Both the position numbers and the translations under genes were made by a program. From positions 2,256,001 to 2,320,000 of the forward strand of contig NZ_CP028083.1 in the NCBI RefSeq assembly GCF_005491425.1: a DNA stretch of 64,000 bases, written 5' to 3'. A model generated the notes under the pieces. The model was not told the DNA's origin. It did not search any database and saw only the letters and a list, made by a program, of their open reading frames with translations. Numbering within the stretch: position 1 is the stretch's first letter; each line of letters begins with the position of its first letter. Source of the stretch: Lysinibacillus sp. SGAir0095 (GTDB lineage Bacteria; Bacillota; Bacilli; Bacillales_A; Planococcaceae). Below are positions 7,857 to 17,237 of this stretch, piece after piece.

Positions 7857-8594
7857 TCAGTTTTCGGACATGAACTCTTGAATTCCTTTCAGGAAGCTAT
7901 TTGGATCTTCTAACATTCCAAGGTGAGCTGTGTTTGTTTCTAATCTCTGGATGTTAGAATTCATCGTTTTAATTGGTTTAACAATTTTGTCCTGAGAGCC
8001 TTCAACAACTAATATAGGAATCGAAATGTTTTCAATTAAATTTTGTTGATTTGGCCGGTTTTTCATCGACTCTAAAGCTAGAATTAGTCCTTCTTCTGAA
8101 GCTCGATAAGCTATTTTTCGAGCGAAGTTAATTGTCTCTTTATTCGCTTGATCACTAAAAAACGCTTCAATTAACTGATCGACAAATTTTTCAACACCAA
8201 TTTCAGGAATCTCAAGTTGTTGATTCGTCCGTTTTTCCTTTTGTTCCTCTGTATCAGATCCATCTGTTGTATACGCTAAGATTGCGTTAGAAATAGGTGC
8301 TATCTTTTTTTCTAGTGCAGCTAAAACAATATACCCTCCTAATGAATGGCCAAGCCAGGTCGCATTTGTGATATTTTCATGACGGAGAACTTCGGATACT
8401 TCCCTTGCATAATCGTAAACTGAATAGCTTTCTCTTTCTACTTTGCTTTGTCCATGACCAGGTAAATCCACTGCAACTACATCATAAGATTTTGTCAGTT
8501 CTTCCAAAATAGGACTGAAAATCTCTGCATCACCTAAAAAACCATGCACTAACACAAGCTTTTCACCTGTACCTTTTCTAGTGTAATGTAACAT
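7857..8594 (-). CDS. Alpha/beta-fold hydrolase
   Basis: The 245-residue protein has the alpha/beta hydrolase layout: an oxyanion-region HGF after LVLV, a strand ending DLPGHGQS, the nucleophile elbow GHSLGG, the acid region VVEGSQDKIV, and a catalytic His in NTAHLGMLED. It resembles the MenH/2-succinyl-cyclohexadiene and general esterase group; the substrate is not identifiable. I chose ATG 8594, preceded by GAGAGGGG, over the in-frame start 14 codons upstream. It has no signal peptide, so it should be cytoplasmic. It stands upstream of the acyl-CoA cluster but has its own terminator, so it is a separate unit. Confidence 0.85.
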   Translation of the reverse strand: MLHYTRKGTGEKLVLVHGFLGDAEIFSPILEELTKSYDVVAVDLPGHGQSKVERESYSVYDYAREVSEVLRHENITNATWLGHSLGGYIVLAALEKKIAPISNAILAYTTDGSDTEEQKEKRTNQQLEIPEIGVEKFVDQLIEAFFSDQANKETINFARKIAYRASEEGLILALESMKNRPNQQNLIENISIPILVVEGSQDKIVKPIKTMNSNIQRLETNTAHLGMLEDPNSFLKGIQEFMSEN

Positions 8595-8797
8595 TTTTAT
8601 TCCCCTCTCCAATTTCTCTACATTACTATTACCCAAAACTAAATAGAAATAACAAATACGTGTCTATTTAGAATTGTTTTCACTTATTTACTCTTATTAG
8701 ACATGAAATGTGGTTTTAATTCTACGAGGTTAATCATATATGAAAATATTTAGCGTAAAATTAATAGTATAATGATCCAATAATTGGGGGAATTGTG

Positions 8798-10258
8798 ATG
8801 AAAAAAAAGAAATTTCTATTAATCGTGTTATCGCTTTTAGTTTTATTTGCCGGCTTTACTCTTACTAAGTCTTTTCTAGTATCATCTAAGCAACCAGCCC
8901 CGGTTCCAACCTCTGTTGTAATTAATGAAGAGAAAGCTATACAAAATTTTTCGAAAGCGCTTACGTATAAAACGATTTCATTTCAAGAAAGAGAGAAATT
9001 CGATTTAAAGGAATTTGACAAATTTATTGCTTTCTTAAAGGATAGCTACCCAAATGTACACGAAAAACTAGATTTAGAAATGGTAAATGATTATGGGCTT
9101 GTTTTTAAATGGATAGGATCACAATCAAATAAAAAACCGATTGGCTTAACAAGTCATTATGATGTAGTTCCTGTACTTAGTGGAACTGAATCAAATTGGG
9201 AAAATGACCCATTTAGTGGTGCGATTAAAGATGGATTCATTTGGGGACGTGGAACATTAGACGATAAAATTGGTGTCATAGGCATATTGGAAGCTGCTGA
9301 ATACTTGCTAACAGAGGGATTTACTCCCTCAAGAGATATCTATTTTATGTTTGGATTTGATGAAGAAATCGGTGGAGATTTAGGCGCAAAAGCAATTGCA
9401 GAAAAATTAAAGCAACGTGGCATCCAGTTCGATTTTGTTCTTGATGAAGGTGGGGCCATTGTTGAGAACATGGTACCCGGTGTAGAGCAACCCGTTGGAG
9501 TTGTTGGGATTTCAGAAAAAGGCTCTGCAACAGCAACGCTTTCTATTATAGGCAGCGGAGGACATTCCTCCCAGCCTAAAGATCGAACAAATATTGGACG
9601 CATTGCAAGCGCAATTTCTAAATTAGAAGAAACTCAATTTGATGGTAAACTACGAGGTCCTGGCAATGATTTATTTGAATTTGTTGCTCCTGAAATGAAT
9701 TTTGGTATGAAGTATGTATTTGCTAATAAACTTCTATTTAAACCTATTATTGAACAAATTTTACTTAAAGAACCTGCTACAGCTGCACTCATACGCACAA
9801 CTATTGCCCCTACGATTTTTCAAGCTGGTGAACAATACAATGCATTGCCAGAGGAAGCGTCTGCAATTATTAATTTACGACTAATGCCAGGAGACTCGCT
9901 TGAAGATGTTAAAGAATTTATTGTCAATACAATAGATGATGGAGAAATCACAGTTACTGTAACAGGTACCGAAGCTTCTAGTATTTCTTCAACAGAAGGT
10001 CCACAATTTGAGGCAATACAGCAAGCAGCACGAAATGTTTATAATGATAGCATTATTGCACCGTATTTGATGTTTGCAGGTTCAGATGCCAAACATTACG
10101 ACAGTATTTCCGATAATACTTACCGCTTCCTACCAGTTCAAATTAGCTCCGATGATTTAAACCGGATGCACGGAACAAATGAACACATAAGTATTAAAAA
10201 CTACATTAATGCCATTAAATTTTATATAGAAATTATGAAAGTAACAAATCAACAATAA
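8798..10258 (+). CDS. M20-family metallopeptidase (CPS1/PM20D1-like carboxypeptidase), membrane-anchored
   Basis: The 486-residue protein begins with a lysine-rich stretch and one hydrophobic segment (about residues 6-27), an uncleaved anchor or signal. The M20 dizinc core follows: SHYDVVPV with the first metal His and catalytic Asp, GRGTLDDKIG with the bridging Asp, and DEEIGGDLGAKAI with the catalytic Glu-Glu. GSGGHSSQP marks the lid domain, and a late His is in GSDAKHY. The length of about 480 fits the Cps1/PM20D1 group rather than shorter DapE or ArgE enzymes. It probably hydrolyses peptides or N-acyl amino acids outside the membrane. ATG 8798 has TTGGGGG upstream; a GTG directly before it is the alternative. 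Confidence 0.9.
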   Translation: MKKKKFLLIVLSLLVLFAGFTLTKSFLVSSKQPAPVPTSVVINEEKAIQNFSKALTYKTISFQEREKFDLKEFDKFIAFLKDSYPNVHEKLDLEMVNDYGLVFKWIGSQSNKKPIGLTSHYDVVPVLSGTESNWENDPFSGAIKDGFIWGRGTLDDKIGVIGILEAAEYLLTEGFTPSRDIYFMFGFDEEIGGDLGAKAIAEKLKQRGIQFDFVLDEGGAIVENMVPGVEQPVGVVGISEKGSATATLSIIGSGGHSSQPKDRTNIGRIASAISKLEETQFDGKLRGPGNDLFEFVAPEMNFGMKYVFANKLLFKPIIEQILLKEPATAALIRTTIAPTIFQAGEQYNALPEEASAIINLRLMPGDSLEDVKEFIVNTIDDGEITVTVTGTEASSISSTEGPQFEAIQQAARNVYNDSIIAPYLMFAGSDAKHYDSISDNTYRFLPVQISSDDLNRMHGTNEHISIKNYINAIKFYIEIMKVTNQQ

Positions 10259-10269
10259 TCCAAATCATG

Positions 10270-10303
10270 GGCATTCGTTAAGTTAACGTTTGCCTTTTTT
10301 TTA
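10270..10303 (+). terminator. Terminator of the M20 peptidase gene
   Basis: GGCA-tt-CGTTAA pairs with TTAACG-tt-TGCC and is followed by eight T residues, 12 bp after the stop codon. Confidence 0.85.
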
Positions 10304-10509
10304 TTTAATAACATAAGAAATAAAAGGTTAGATTTTTCTCCAACCTTTTGCTATCTAAATTATCATATACAATTTATTCATAAGGATTATTGAGAATTTT
10401 TATTCAATGACCTTCTAAAGGTATGTAGAAGATAATTTTACGGCTTTAGATATAAACCCTGAATATATTGAGAACTAATTATTTGAGTACGAAGATCCAC
10501 TATTTCTAA

Positions 10510-11028
10510 CTAATACGGATTAGTTGGATGATATACGCTTATAAAAAACTGTACCTGACTTGTGGCAAGAGCGAGTGCTCTTATAAACAAAGCATTTTGA
10601 GCAGTTAATGCTAATTCTGAATTTGCTGGAACAATTTCTTCAACTAGCACTTCGTCATCATCTTCAATACTTATTAGCACATCATTATCAGACATATTAC
10701 GTGCAATGACGGTTAAAAGAAGTGGTGCTCGCATGGGTGATGCTGGGGCTGCATATATGAGTGTGTAATCTTGATTCTTTGGTGCTTCTTCAACCATCTC
10801 AGTTTCAAGGAGAAAAGTGGAGGAATCATCAAAATTGATATCCTCTTCAGTAGTATTAGCTATCGTATTTTCTTCTATTATTAGCTTCTGTTCTCCACCT
10901 ATTGACGCATTCACACAAAAATTTTGAGCGATGATGAGCGAATTCCTCTCAAAAATCACTTCACTTTCAATTCGATTACTTCCACGATTATCATTTGTAT
11001 CTTTATTGGAATTCCAGTCTAAACTCAC
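10510..11028 (-). CDS. Hypothetical acidic beta-rich protein, possibly DUF3992/Ena appendage-like
   Basis: I do not recognise this 172-residue protein with confidence. It is acidic (runs such as EDDDEVLVEE), has no signal peptide or membrane segment, and carries a single Cys (residue 38). The C-terminal 80 residues alternate hydrophobic strands with the pattern VIARN...DVLISI...EEIVPANSELALTAQNALFIRALA...FFISVY. This is reminiscent of the jelly-roll of DUF3992 subunits of endospore appendages, but the Cys-rich N-terminal connector of those proteins is missing. The ATG follows a GGAGGGC-type site. It is a single gene, convergent with the M20 peptidase and divergent from the small gene at 11195. 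Confidence 0.6.
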   Translation of the reverse strand: MSLDWNSNKDTNDNRGSNRIESEVIFERNSLIIAQNFCVNASIGGEQKLIIEENTIANTTEEDINFDDSSTFLLETEMVEEAPKNQDYTLIYAAPASPMRAPLLLTVIARNMSDNDVLISIEDDDEVLVEEIVPANSELALTAQNALFIRALALATSQVQFFISVYHPTNPY

Positions 11029-11194
11029 TCTCAGCCCTCCTTCTATTTACTAATTAATGCTGTACCTAGTTAATTGTTAGGGCTAATGAATTAATAAAAA
11101 GAAAAAATGTAATAAATTTAACTACTCCCAAAAAAACTATGAAGGGATTGCAAATAAAAATAAGCACAAAATATATAGTGGAGGTGAAAAAGAT

Positions 11195-11335
11195 ATGGCG
11201 AAAAAGTCGAGAACTACTTTTAGAAAGATGAGAAAACCGCACAAACAAAACAGCAGTGAGGAAATCTCGCAGGAACAAAATTTCGAAAAAGCATTAAAAA
11301 AAATTGAATTTCAGAATAATAAGATTAACGATTAG
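11195..11335 (+). CDS. Small basic protein, 46 residues, function unknown
   Basis: A 46-codon frame starts at ATG 11195 with a very good GGAGGTG site 7 nt upstream. It ends at TAG, about 50 bp before a strong terminator, so it has all the marks of a real small gene. The N-terminal 20 residues are very basic (MAKKSRTTFRKMRKPHK). The C-terminal half is a charged helix with EEISQEQNFEKALKKIEF. It has no membrane segment. It could be a nucleic-acid-binding or spore-core peptide; nothing in the sequence decides this. Confidence 0.7.
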   Translation: MAKKSRTTFRKMRKPHKQNSSEEISQEQNFEKALKKIEFQNNKIND

Positions 11336-11384
11336 ACTTTAAGTTTTTCCGCTATAACAATAAATAATCTTTCTAACCCTCACT

Positions 11385-11416
11385 AAAAGGTCTCTTTTAT
11401 CAAGAGACCTTTTTAT
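11385..11416 (+). terminator. Strong terminator of the small gene
   Basis: AAAAGGTCTCTT (11385-11396) and AAGAGACCTTTT (11402-11413) form a perfect 12-bp stem with a 5-nt loop and a T tail. Confidence 0.9.
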
Positions 11417-11481
11417 CTCGAAATAATATCTCCTTAAAGACATCATTCACCAAAACCCAATTTTTATACAGAATAAGGAAA

Positions 11482-11645
11482 ATGAACGCGCTTTCATACC
11501 ATTTCATTCCATTTTTAAATAGATATTGATAATTCGTGAACTTTATGTGAATAACTTTTGAATAGACAGTGAACCTTTTGTGAATTCGATTTTAAATCGA
11601 AGTTTTTACTATTCCAAAGCTTAAAATAGAGTTATAGTGTTGGAG
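11482..11645 (+). promoter_or_regulatory. qox promoter region: cre-like box and ResD-like direct repeats
   Basis: The 361-bp gap before qoxA holds the terminator of the small gene, then ATGAACGCGCTTTCAT at 11482-11497, a CcpA cre-like palindrome with one consensus mismatch. Two 17-bp direct repeats starting GTGAAC and ending TGTGAAT follow at 11536-11552 and 11569-11585. They match at 15 of 17 positions and are 33 bp apart. The second contains TTTGTGAAT, the half-site described for the respiratory regulator ResD. A -10 candidate TATAGT lies at 11633-11638 with no good -35, as expected for an activator-dependent promoter. Confidence 0.5.
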
Positions 11646-11696
11646 GAAGTCAATGGGTGATTTTCTTTTGACTAATAAGGGAAGGTGAATATTTTT

Positions 11697-12617
11697 ATGA
11701 TAAAAAAATGGACATTATTAACGTCCATGATGGCACTTGTCTTTGTACTAGCTGGGTGTGAACCTCTTTTAGTATTAGATCCAAAGGGTCCACAGGCCGA
11801 AAGACAAGCGAATGATATTATATTATCAATCGGCATCATGTCTATTATTGTAGTCGTTGTCATGGCTATCTTAGTATTTATTCTATTTAAATACAGAGCT
11901 TCAAATCTACCGGACGATTACGAGCCACCACACATCCATGGGAATAAATGGGTCGAAATAGTTTGTGTTGGTGTTCCAATATTAATAGTAGCTTATCTAT
12001 CATTTGTCTCTGTAAAAAGTAACTATATTGTTGAATCAACACCAGAAGGTTATGAAAATCAAGAACCCTTAGTTATATATGCTTCCTCTTCTGATTGGAA
12101 ATGGCACTTTAGTTATCCAGAAGAAGGTATAGAAACAGTGAACTACCTTTATATTCCGACAGATCGTCCAATAGAATTTAAACTGTATTCTTATGGTCCA
12201 ATTACAAGCTTCTGGATTCCACAACTTGGTGGTCAGAAATATGCAATGTCTGATATGGTGACAACTCTACACTTAGCAGCAGATGAAGCTGGGGAGTATA
12301 TGGGTCGAAATGCAAACTTCAGTGGTAAAGGATTTGCTGAAAATACGTTTAATGTAACAGCAATGCCACAAGCCGATTTTAATGATTGGATTGAAGAAGT
12401 TTACCAAACTGCGGAACCAATTACTGAAAGTCAATTTGAAGAATTACTTGAACCTGGTCATCTTGGACAAATGACATTCACAGGAACACATTTAGAATTT
12501 AGTCCTGCTCCAGAACATGCTCATAATGAAGTTTCTGATGAAGACAATAACGAAAGTCACGAACATTCAAATCATGAAAATCATACTGAAGATGAAACAG
12601 ACCACAGTGGTCATTAA
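11697..12617 (+). CDS. qoxA: Quinol oxidase aa3 subunit II
   Basis: This is subunit II of the cytochrome aa3-600 menaquinol oxidase, a lipoprotein with two membrane helices and an outer cupredoxin domain. The lipobox is VLAGC, with Cys at about residue 21 from ATG 11697. The helices run IILSIGIMSIIVVVVMAILVF and IVCVGVPILIVAYLSF. The domain contains SSDWKWHFSYPEE and PITSFWIPQLGGQKYAM but lacks the CuA ligand Cys pair, which marks a quinol and not a cytochrome c oxidase. The C-terminus is unusually His/Glu/Asp-rich. I prefer ATG 11697, with GGGAAGG upstream, to a GTG four codons earlier. First gene of qoxABCD. Confidence 0.95.
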   Translation: MIKKWTLLTSMMALVFVLAGCEPLLVLDPKGPQAERQANDIILSIGIMSIIVVVVMAILVFILFKYRASNLPDDYEPPHIHGNKWVEIVCVGVPILIVAYLSFVSVKSNYIVESTPEGYENQEPLVIYASSSDWKWHFSYPEEGIETVNYLYIPTDRPIEFKLYSYGPITSFWIPQLGGQKYAMSDMVTTLHLAADEAGEYMGRNANFSGKGFAENTFNVTAMPQADFNDWIEEVYQTAEPITESQFEELLEPGHLGQMTFTGTHLEFSPAPEHAHNEVSDEDNNESHEHSNHENHTEDETDHSGH

Positions 12618-12676
12618 TTTGAAAAGATAGAGACTAGTTTTATAGACTCGTTTTTATCTTGAAAGGAGAAACAAGG

Positions 12677-14623
12677 ATGGAATTCTTTGAACGATTTGCC
12701 ATACCTCATCCAAGTCCAGCAATTTATGCCTCAATGGTTGCCATTGTTTTAGTTAGTATTGGAATTGTTGCAGGCTTAACATACTTCAAAAAATGGGGTT
12801 ATTTATGGCGCGAATGGCTAACAACTGTCGACCATAAAAAAATTGGGATTATGTACTTAGTCTCTGCCCTTCTAATGTTATTCCGCGGTGGTGCTGATGC
12901 AATTATGATGCGTGCTCAGCTCTCTGCGCCAGATATGAAATTATTAGATGCTCAACACTATAACGAGATCTTTACTACTCATGGTGTTGTTATGATTATC
13001 TTTATGGCCATGCCATTTATCTTTGCCTTTATGAACTTAATCGTGCCCCTGCAAATTGGTGCACGTGACGTGGCATTCCCACGCTTAAATGCTTTAAGCT
13101 TCTGGCTATTCTTTGCCGGAGCAATGTTATTTAACATTTCATTTGTAATTGGTGGTTCACCAGATGCAGGATGGACTTCTTACTTCCCTCTTGCAGGAAA
13201 TGATTTCAGTGAATCCGTTGGTACAAACTATTATATGTTAGCAATTCAAATCTCAGGTATTGGTTCCTTAATGACAGGTATTAACATGTGTACGACAATT
13301 TTAAAAATGCGTGCACCTGGCATGACTCTCATGAAAATGCCTATGTTTACATGGTCTGCTTTTATTGCTAACGTTATTATTGTTTTCGCATTCCCTGTTT
13401 TAACAGTTGCATTAATTATGGGTACAACAGACCGTTTATTTGCAACAAACTTCTTTACTACTAGTAACGGTGGTATGGATATGCTTTGGGCCAACTTCTT
13501 CTGGATCTGGGGACACCCTGAAGTATATATCTTGATCTTACCAGCATTTGGTCTTTACAGTGAGATTATTTCAACATTCTCAAGACGTAACCTTTATGGC
13601 TATTCTTCTATGGTATGGTCTATGGTACTGATCTCCCTTCTATCGTTCTTAGTTTGGACTCACCACTTCTTTACGATGGGGCAAGGAGCACTAACAAACA
13701 GTATCTTCTCCATTACAACAATGGCGATTGCTGTACCAACAGGGGTTAAGATCTTTAACTGGTTATTTACGATGTGGAAAGGGAAAATCCGCTTTACAGT
13801 GCCAATGCTTTATTCCATCGGTTTCATTCCATTATTTACAATCGGTGGGGTTACAGGAGTAATGCTTGCAATGTCAGCGGCAGACTATCAATATCATAAT
13901 ACAATGTTCTTAGTTGCCCATTTCCATAACACGATTATTCCTGGTGTTGTATTCGCTATGCTAGCTGGTTTAACTTTCTACTGGCCAAAATTCTTTGGTT
14001 TCATGTTAAACGAAAAAATTGGGAAAGTAACTTTCTGGTTATTAACAGTTGGTTTTGTACTTGCCTTCTTCCCTATGTATATTACTGGTTTAGACGGTCA
14101 AGCACGTCGTATGTACACTTATTCTGAAGCTACTGGCTTTGGTGCATTAAATATGTTGTCATTTGTCGGTGCTGCTCTTATGGCTATCGGATTTGTGACA
14201 ATTGTTTATAACGTTTACTATAGCTTTAAAAACTCATCAAGAGATATCGGAAGTGACCCATGGGATGCTCGCTCATTAGAATGGGCTACTCACACGCCAG
14301 TACCAGAATACAATTTTGCTAGAACACCACAGATCAGTTCAAGCGAAACATTCTGGGATTCAAAGAAAAATGGTCATGTATTGTTCAAAGGCGAAATCGA
14401 AGAAATTCATATGCCAAACAATAGTGGTGTACCATTTGTGATGGGGATTATCTTCTTCATCGCAGGATTCTCATTTATCTTTGCACTTTGGGTTCCAGCT
14501 GTGATTGGACTAATCGGTATCTTCATTTGTATGGCGATGCGTTCATTTGAAAAGGATCATGGACGACATATTTCTGTGAAAGAAATTAAAGAAACTGAAG
14601 AAAAGCTTGGAGGTGCAAAATAA
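12677..14623 (+). CDS. qoxB: Quinol oxidase aa3 subunit I
   Basis: The 648-residue catalytic haem-copper oxidase subunit reduces oxygen and pumps protons. Visible landmarks are the low-spin haem His in [15 protein letters not shown], the CuB/cross-linked Tyr motif [12 protein letters not shown], the two CuB His in WTHHFF, the K-channel region, and the haem a/a3 His pair in VAHFHNTII. It has about 14-15 membrane helices, as is usual for QoxB. ATG 12677 is preceded by GAAAGGAG; an in-frame TTG six codons earlier includes the ribosome site and is rejected. It overlaps the start of qoxC by one base in TAATG. Confidence 0.97.
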   Translation: MEFFERFAIPHPSPAIYASMVAIVLVSIGIVAGLTYFKKWGYLWREWLTTVDHKKIGIMYLVSALLMLFRGGADAIMMRAQLSAPDMKLLDAQHYNEIFTTHGVVMIIFMAMPFIFAFMNLIVPLQIGARDVAFPRLNALSFWLFFAGAMLFNISFVIGGSPDAGWTSYFPLAGNDFSESVGTNYYMLAIQISGIGSLMTGINMCTTILKMRAPGMTLMKMPMFTWSAFIANVIIVFAFPVLTVALIMGTTDRLFATNFFTTSNGGMDMLWANFFWIWGHPEVYILILPAFGLYSEIISTFSRRNLYGYSSMVWSMVLISLLSFLVWTHHFFTMGQGALTNSIFSITTMAIAVPTGVKIFNWLFTMWKGKIRFTVPMLYSIGFIPLFTIGGVTGVMLAMSAADYQYHNTMFLVAHFHNTIIPGVVFAMLAGLTFYWPKFFGFMLNEKIGKVTFWLLTVGFVLAFFPMYITGLDGQARRMYTYSEATGFGALNMLSFVGAALMAIGFVTIVYNVYYSFKNSSRDIGSDPWDARSLEWATHTPVPEYNFARTPQISSSETFWDSKKNGHVLFKGEIEEIHMPNNSGVPFVMGIIFFIAGFSFIFALWVPAVIGLIGIFICMAMRSFEKDHGRHISVKEIKETEEKLGGAK

Positions 14624-15219
14624 TGCATATCGATAATTCGCAGCCTCTTGAGTATAGTACTCAACAAAATCAGCTAAACATTTTAGGATTTTGGATTTTC
14701 TTAGGTGCTGAAATTATGCTGTTTGCTACCCTATTTACTGCCTACTTCACACTTGAAGGCCGTACAGGTTCAGGTCCAGCTCCTGCAGAGATTTTTGAAA
14801 TCACGCCAGTTCTTATTGAAACGCTTGTATTATTAACAAGTAGTTTCACAATTGGACTCGGTATTCATGCAATGAGACTTGGTCGCAAAAATGCAATGCT
14901 TACATTCTTTGCCATTACCCTATTACTTGGACTTTGTTTCTTAGGAGTAGAGATTTATGAATTTATGCATTACTACCATGTTGGGGCAACATATCAAACA
15001 AGTGCCTTTACTGCAGCACTATTAACAACATTAGGAACACACGGTGGCCACGTAACATTAGGGTTATTCTGGGGAACGTTTATTATCCTTCAGGTTAAAA
15101 AACGTGGTTTAACACCTGAAACAGCAAATAAATCATTTATCTTCTCTCTTTACTGGCATTTCTTAGATGTAGTTTGGATTTTCATCTTCAGCTTCATCTA
15201 TCTGAAAGGAATGATGTAA
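14623..15219 (+). CDS. qoxC: Quinol oxidase aa3 subunit III
   Basis: This is a 198-residue subunit III of the haem-copper oxidase with five predicted membrane helices. Typical segments are NILGFWIFLGAEIMLFATLFTAYF, GIHAMRLG, HGGHVTLGLFWGTFII and the terminal SLYWHFLDVVWIFIFSFIYL. It stabilises the catalytic subunit and supports proton uptake. The ATG overlaps the qoxB stop, and one base separates its TAA from qoxD, so translation is coupled through the operon. Confidence 0.96.
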   Translation: MHIDNSQPLEYSTQQNQLNILGFWIFLGAEIMLFATLFTAYFTLEGRTGSGPAPAEIFEITPVLIETLVLLTSSFTIGLGIHAMRLGRKNAMLTFFAITLLLGLCFLGVEIYEFMHYYHVGATYQTSAFTAALLTTLGTHGGHVTLGLFWGTFIILQVKKRGLTPETANKSFIFSLYWHFLDVVWIFIFSFIYLKGMM

Positions 15220-15220
15220 T

Positions 15221-15502
15221 ATGAAAGAATTATTCCCTGCTAAACAGGTTGCAGGTTTTGTTGCATCATTAGTCCTGACTGCTGTCGCGTTATTGGTTTA
15301 CTTCACCGATATGACCTATACAGTAGGCATGACGATTTTATTAGCAACAGCCTTTATCCAAGCGTTCCTACAAATCGTAGTGTTTATGCACGCTGGTGAA
15401 TCGAAAGATGGTAAAGCGATCTATACAAATATTGTCTATGCTGTAACCATTGCACTCGTTTCGGTATTTGGTACACTCCTTATTCTGTTATGGGATATGT
15501 AA
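15221..15502 (+). CDS. qoxD: Quinol oxidase aa3 subunit IV
   Basis: The 93-residue protein has three membrane helices and matches subunit IV of prokaryotic quinol oxidases (COX4_pro type), including the QAFLQIVVFMHAGESKDGK segment. It is thought to help assembly of the CuB centre. It is the last gene of the operon, followed 14 bp later by a strong terminator. Confidence 0.95.
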   Translation: MKELFPAKQVAGFVASLVLTAVALLVYFTDMTYTVGMTILLATAFIQAFLQIVVFMHAGESKDGKAIYTNIVYAVTIALVSVFGTLLILLWDM

Positions 15503-15515
15503 AACAATAACCAAT

Positions 15516-15559
15516 AAAGCAAGGGCTTCCATGTGAGAGGCCCTTGCTTTTATTTTTTG
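15516..15559 (+). terminator. Terminator of the qoxABCD operon
   Basis: AAAGCAAGGGC and GCCCTTGCTTT form an 11-bp stem around a 13-nt loop, followed by TTATTTTTT. Confidence 0.9.
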
Positions 15560-15645
15560 AATTTAATTTGAAGAAATAATCTAAAGTTTATGGAATTGGT
15601 TCGAACTTTACTTGCCAATCCTGTCTTCATTAATCACCAGAAATA

Positions 15646-15684
15646 AAAGGCATGATACATTCTTTTTTGAATGATCATGCCTTT
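15646..15684 (-). terminator. Terminator of the small membrane-protein gene at 15740
   Basis: AAAGGCATGAT-a-CATTC pairs with GAATG-ATCATGCCTTT across a 6-nt loop. On the minus strand it lies 56 bp past the stop codon and runs into TTTTATTT. Confidence 0.75.
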
Positions 15685-15739
15685 AATTGGTCTGCTCATG
15701 AATAGACTAATCGATTCTTTCGTTATTAAGTCCGTTCGA

Positions 15740-15943
15740 TTATTTTGCTATACTTCGATTGGATTTTTCAGAACTCTGCTCTGATAATAATTGCAAAAAT
15801 AAAAACATAATAAATAATGCGCCGCCACATTTAGCAATTTCAATGCCGTACCAAATTGAGAAGTTTATATAAAAACTAGCAATGACAAGAATTATACCTA
15901 GAATCACAAGCATCCCAGAAAGTTTTGTGTATAGATTAAACAT
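15740..15943 (-). CDS. Small membrane protein, function unknown
   Basis: This 67-residue protein has two hydrophobic helices (about 10-29 and 38-54) separated by a short loop, and a polar Ser/Lys-rich tail. AAGGAGTG stands 6 nt before the ATG and a terminator follows, so it is a real monocistronic gene. No family is recognised. The 308 bp between it and the divergent HD-GYP gene is AT-rich and must hold both promoters, but I see no convincing hexamers or operators there. Confidence 0.7.
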   Translation of the reverse strand: MFNLYTKLSGMLVILGIILVIASFYINFSIWYGIEIAKCGGALFIMFLFLQLLSEQSSEKSNRSIAK

Positions 15944-16251
15944 TTAAGTCACTCCTTCTTGGACTATTTATATTTAGTATACACCCTATTTCACAATTTA
16001 GCCACATTTTATTAACAATTTCGTCACATTTAATTCACTAATTATCCATTTTTGTTAATTGACCTTGATTTTCATCTATATATTACACTCAATTATTCCC
16101 TATAAGACAACATCTCAAGTTAATGCGACCATTTGTATCAATTGTCATTAAAAATGCTACGAAAAGGTTGACGTGTATGCAGAAATAAAGTTGGGACATA
16201 ATTAACTAAGAAACTCATTTAACTTGAAGTTACGATTATTATGGAGGGTAT

Positions 16252-17157
16252 ATGAATAATAAAATTTTATATAGACCGTTATATAATCCAATTTACTTTC
16301 GTTATAGTTTCTGCTTCGTATTTGCCCTAGCTGTGATCATAAACTGTATGAATTTAAATGGAGAAAGTAGTTTATATATATTATTCATTTTTTCCGTAAT
16401 TTTCTTGGGTATCGGTTTTTATAGTAAGCCCATTTGGTTTTTACTATTAGCTACCCTAATCATTGTAACTTGTAGGTATTTTCTAATATCTGACTCTGCC
16501 TCTAACATTGGAGTATTTTTAATTCATTTTCTAACCTACCTTCTAATAACCCTCATCTCGTCTGGATTAATGAAATATGTTCAAAAAGTACAGGAGGATA
16601 ATTTAGAATTAACTATAGCACTTGCCAATGCTTTAAATTCAAGAGATCAATATACTTCACATCATTCTGAAAACGTAGCAAGATACTCTGTTCAAATTGC
16701 CGAAAAAATGAACTTATCTAAAGAAAGTTGCGAAATTATTCGCAAAGGAGCATTGCTGCACGATATTGGGAAAATCGGAATCCCAGAGGATATACTAGGG
16801 AAAAAAGGAAAACTGACGGATGAAGAATATGAAATAATTAAAAGTCATCCAACACTTGGACATAACATGATTAAACATATTGGAGACTTCCATAAAAATG
16901 GCCTATTAGATATTGTATTGTACCATCATGAAAGATACGATGGCAAAGGTTATCCTATTGGTCTAAAAGGAAATCAAATTCCTTTATTTGCACGTATTGT
17001 GGCCATTGCCGACACTTTTGATGCAATCACTACAAAACGTGTATATAGAGAGGAATATGATATCGAGTATGCTCTGGATGAGATTCAAAAAAATAAAGGA
17101 AAACAATTTGATTCAGAAATCGTCGATATATTTTTAAGTTTATTCGATCAAAGTTAA
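16252..17157 (+). CDS. Membrane-bound HD-GYP c-di-GMP phosphodiesterase
   Basis: The first 110 residues of this 301-residue protein form about four membrane helices. A short linker helix (YVQKVQEDNLELTIALANALN) leads into an HD-GYP domain. The HD pair is in LLHDIGKIGIP near residue 170, the downstream HHERYDGKGYP carries the GYP signature, and ADTFDAIT closes the core. HD-GYP proteins hydrolyse c-di-GMP. It should sense something at the membrane and lower c-di-GMP in the cytoplasm. GGAGGG lies 4 nt before the ATG. It stands alone and ends in a hairpin. Confidence 0.93.
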   Translation: MNNKILYRPLYNPIYFRYSFCFVFALAVIINCMNLNGESSLYILFIFSVIFLGIGFYSKPIWFLLLATLIIVTCRYFLISDSASNIGVFLIHFLTYLLITLISSGLMKYVQKVQEDNLELTIALANALNSRDQYTSHHSENVARYSVQIAEKMNLSKESCEIIRKGALLHDIGKIGIPEDILGKKGKLTDEEYEIIKSHPTLGHNMIKHIGDFHKNGLLDIVLYHHERYDGKGYPIGLKGNQIPLFARIVAIADTFDAITTKRVYREEYDIEYALDEIQKNKGKQFDSEIVDIFLSLFDQS

Positions 17158-17200
17158 AGGGAGAACGCATCGGTAATCTTGAACTATGCTTTCTCCTTTT
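17156..17200 (+). terminator. Hairpin terminator of the HD-GYP gene
   Basis: AAAGGGAGAA-c-GCAT pairs with ATGC-t-TTCTCCTTTT, overlapping the last base of the stop codon region. One G is bulged. Confidence 0.6.
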
Positions 17201-17237
17201 AACTTTTATTTAAACGCTACACTTAACAGTCCTTTTA

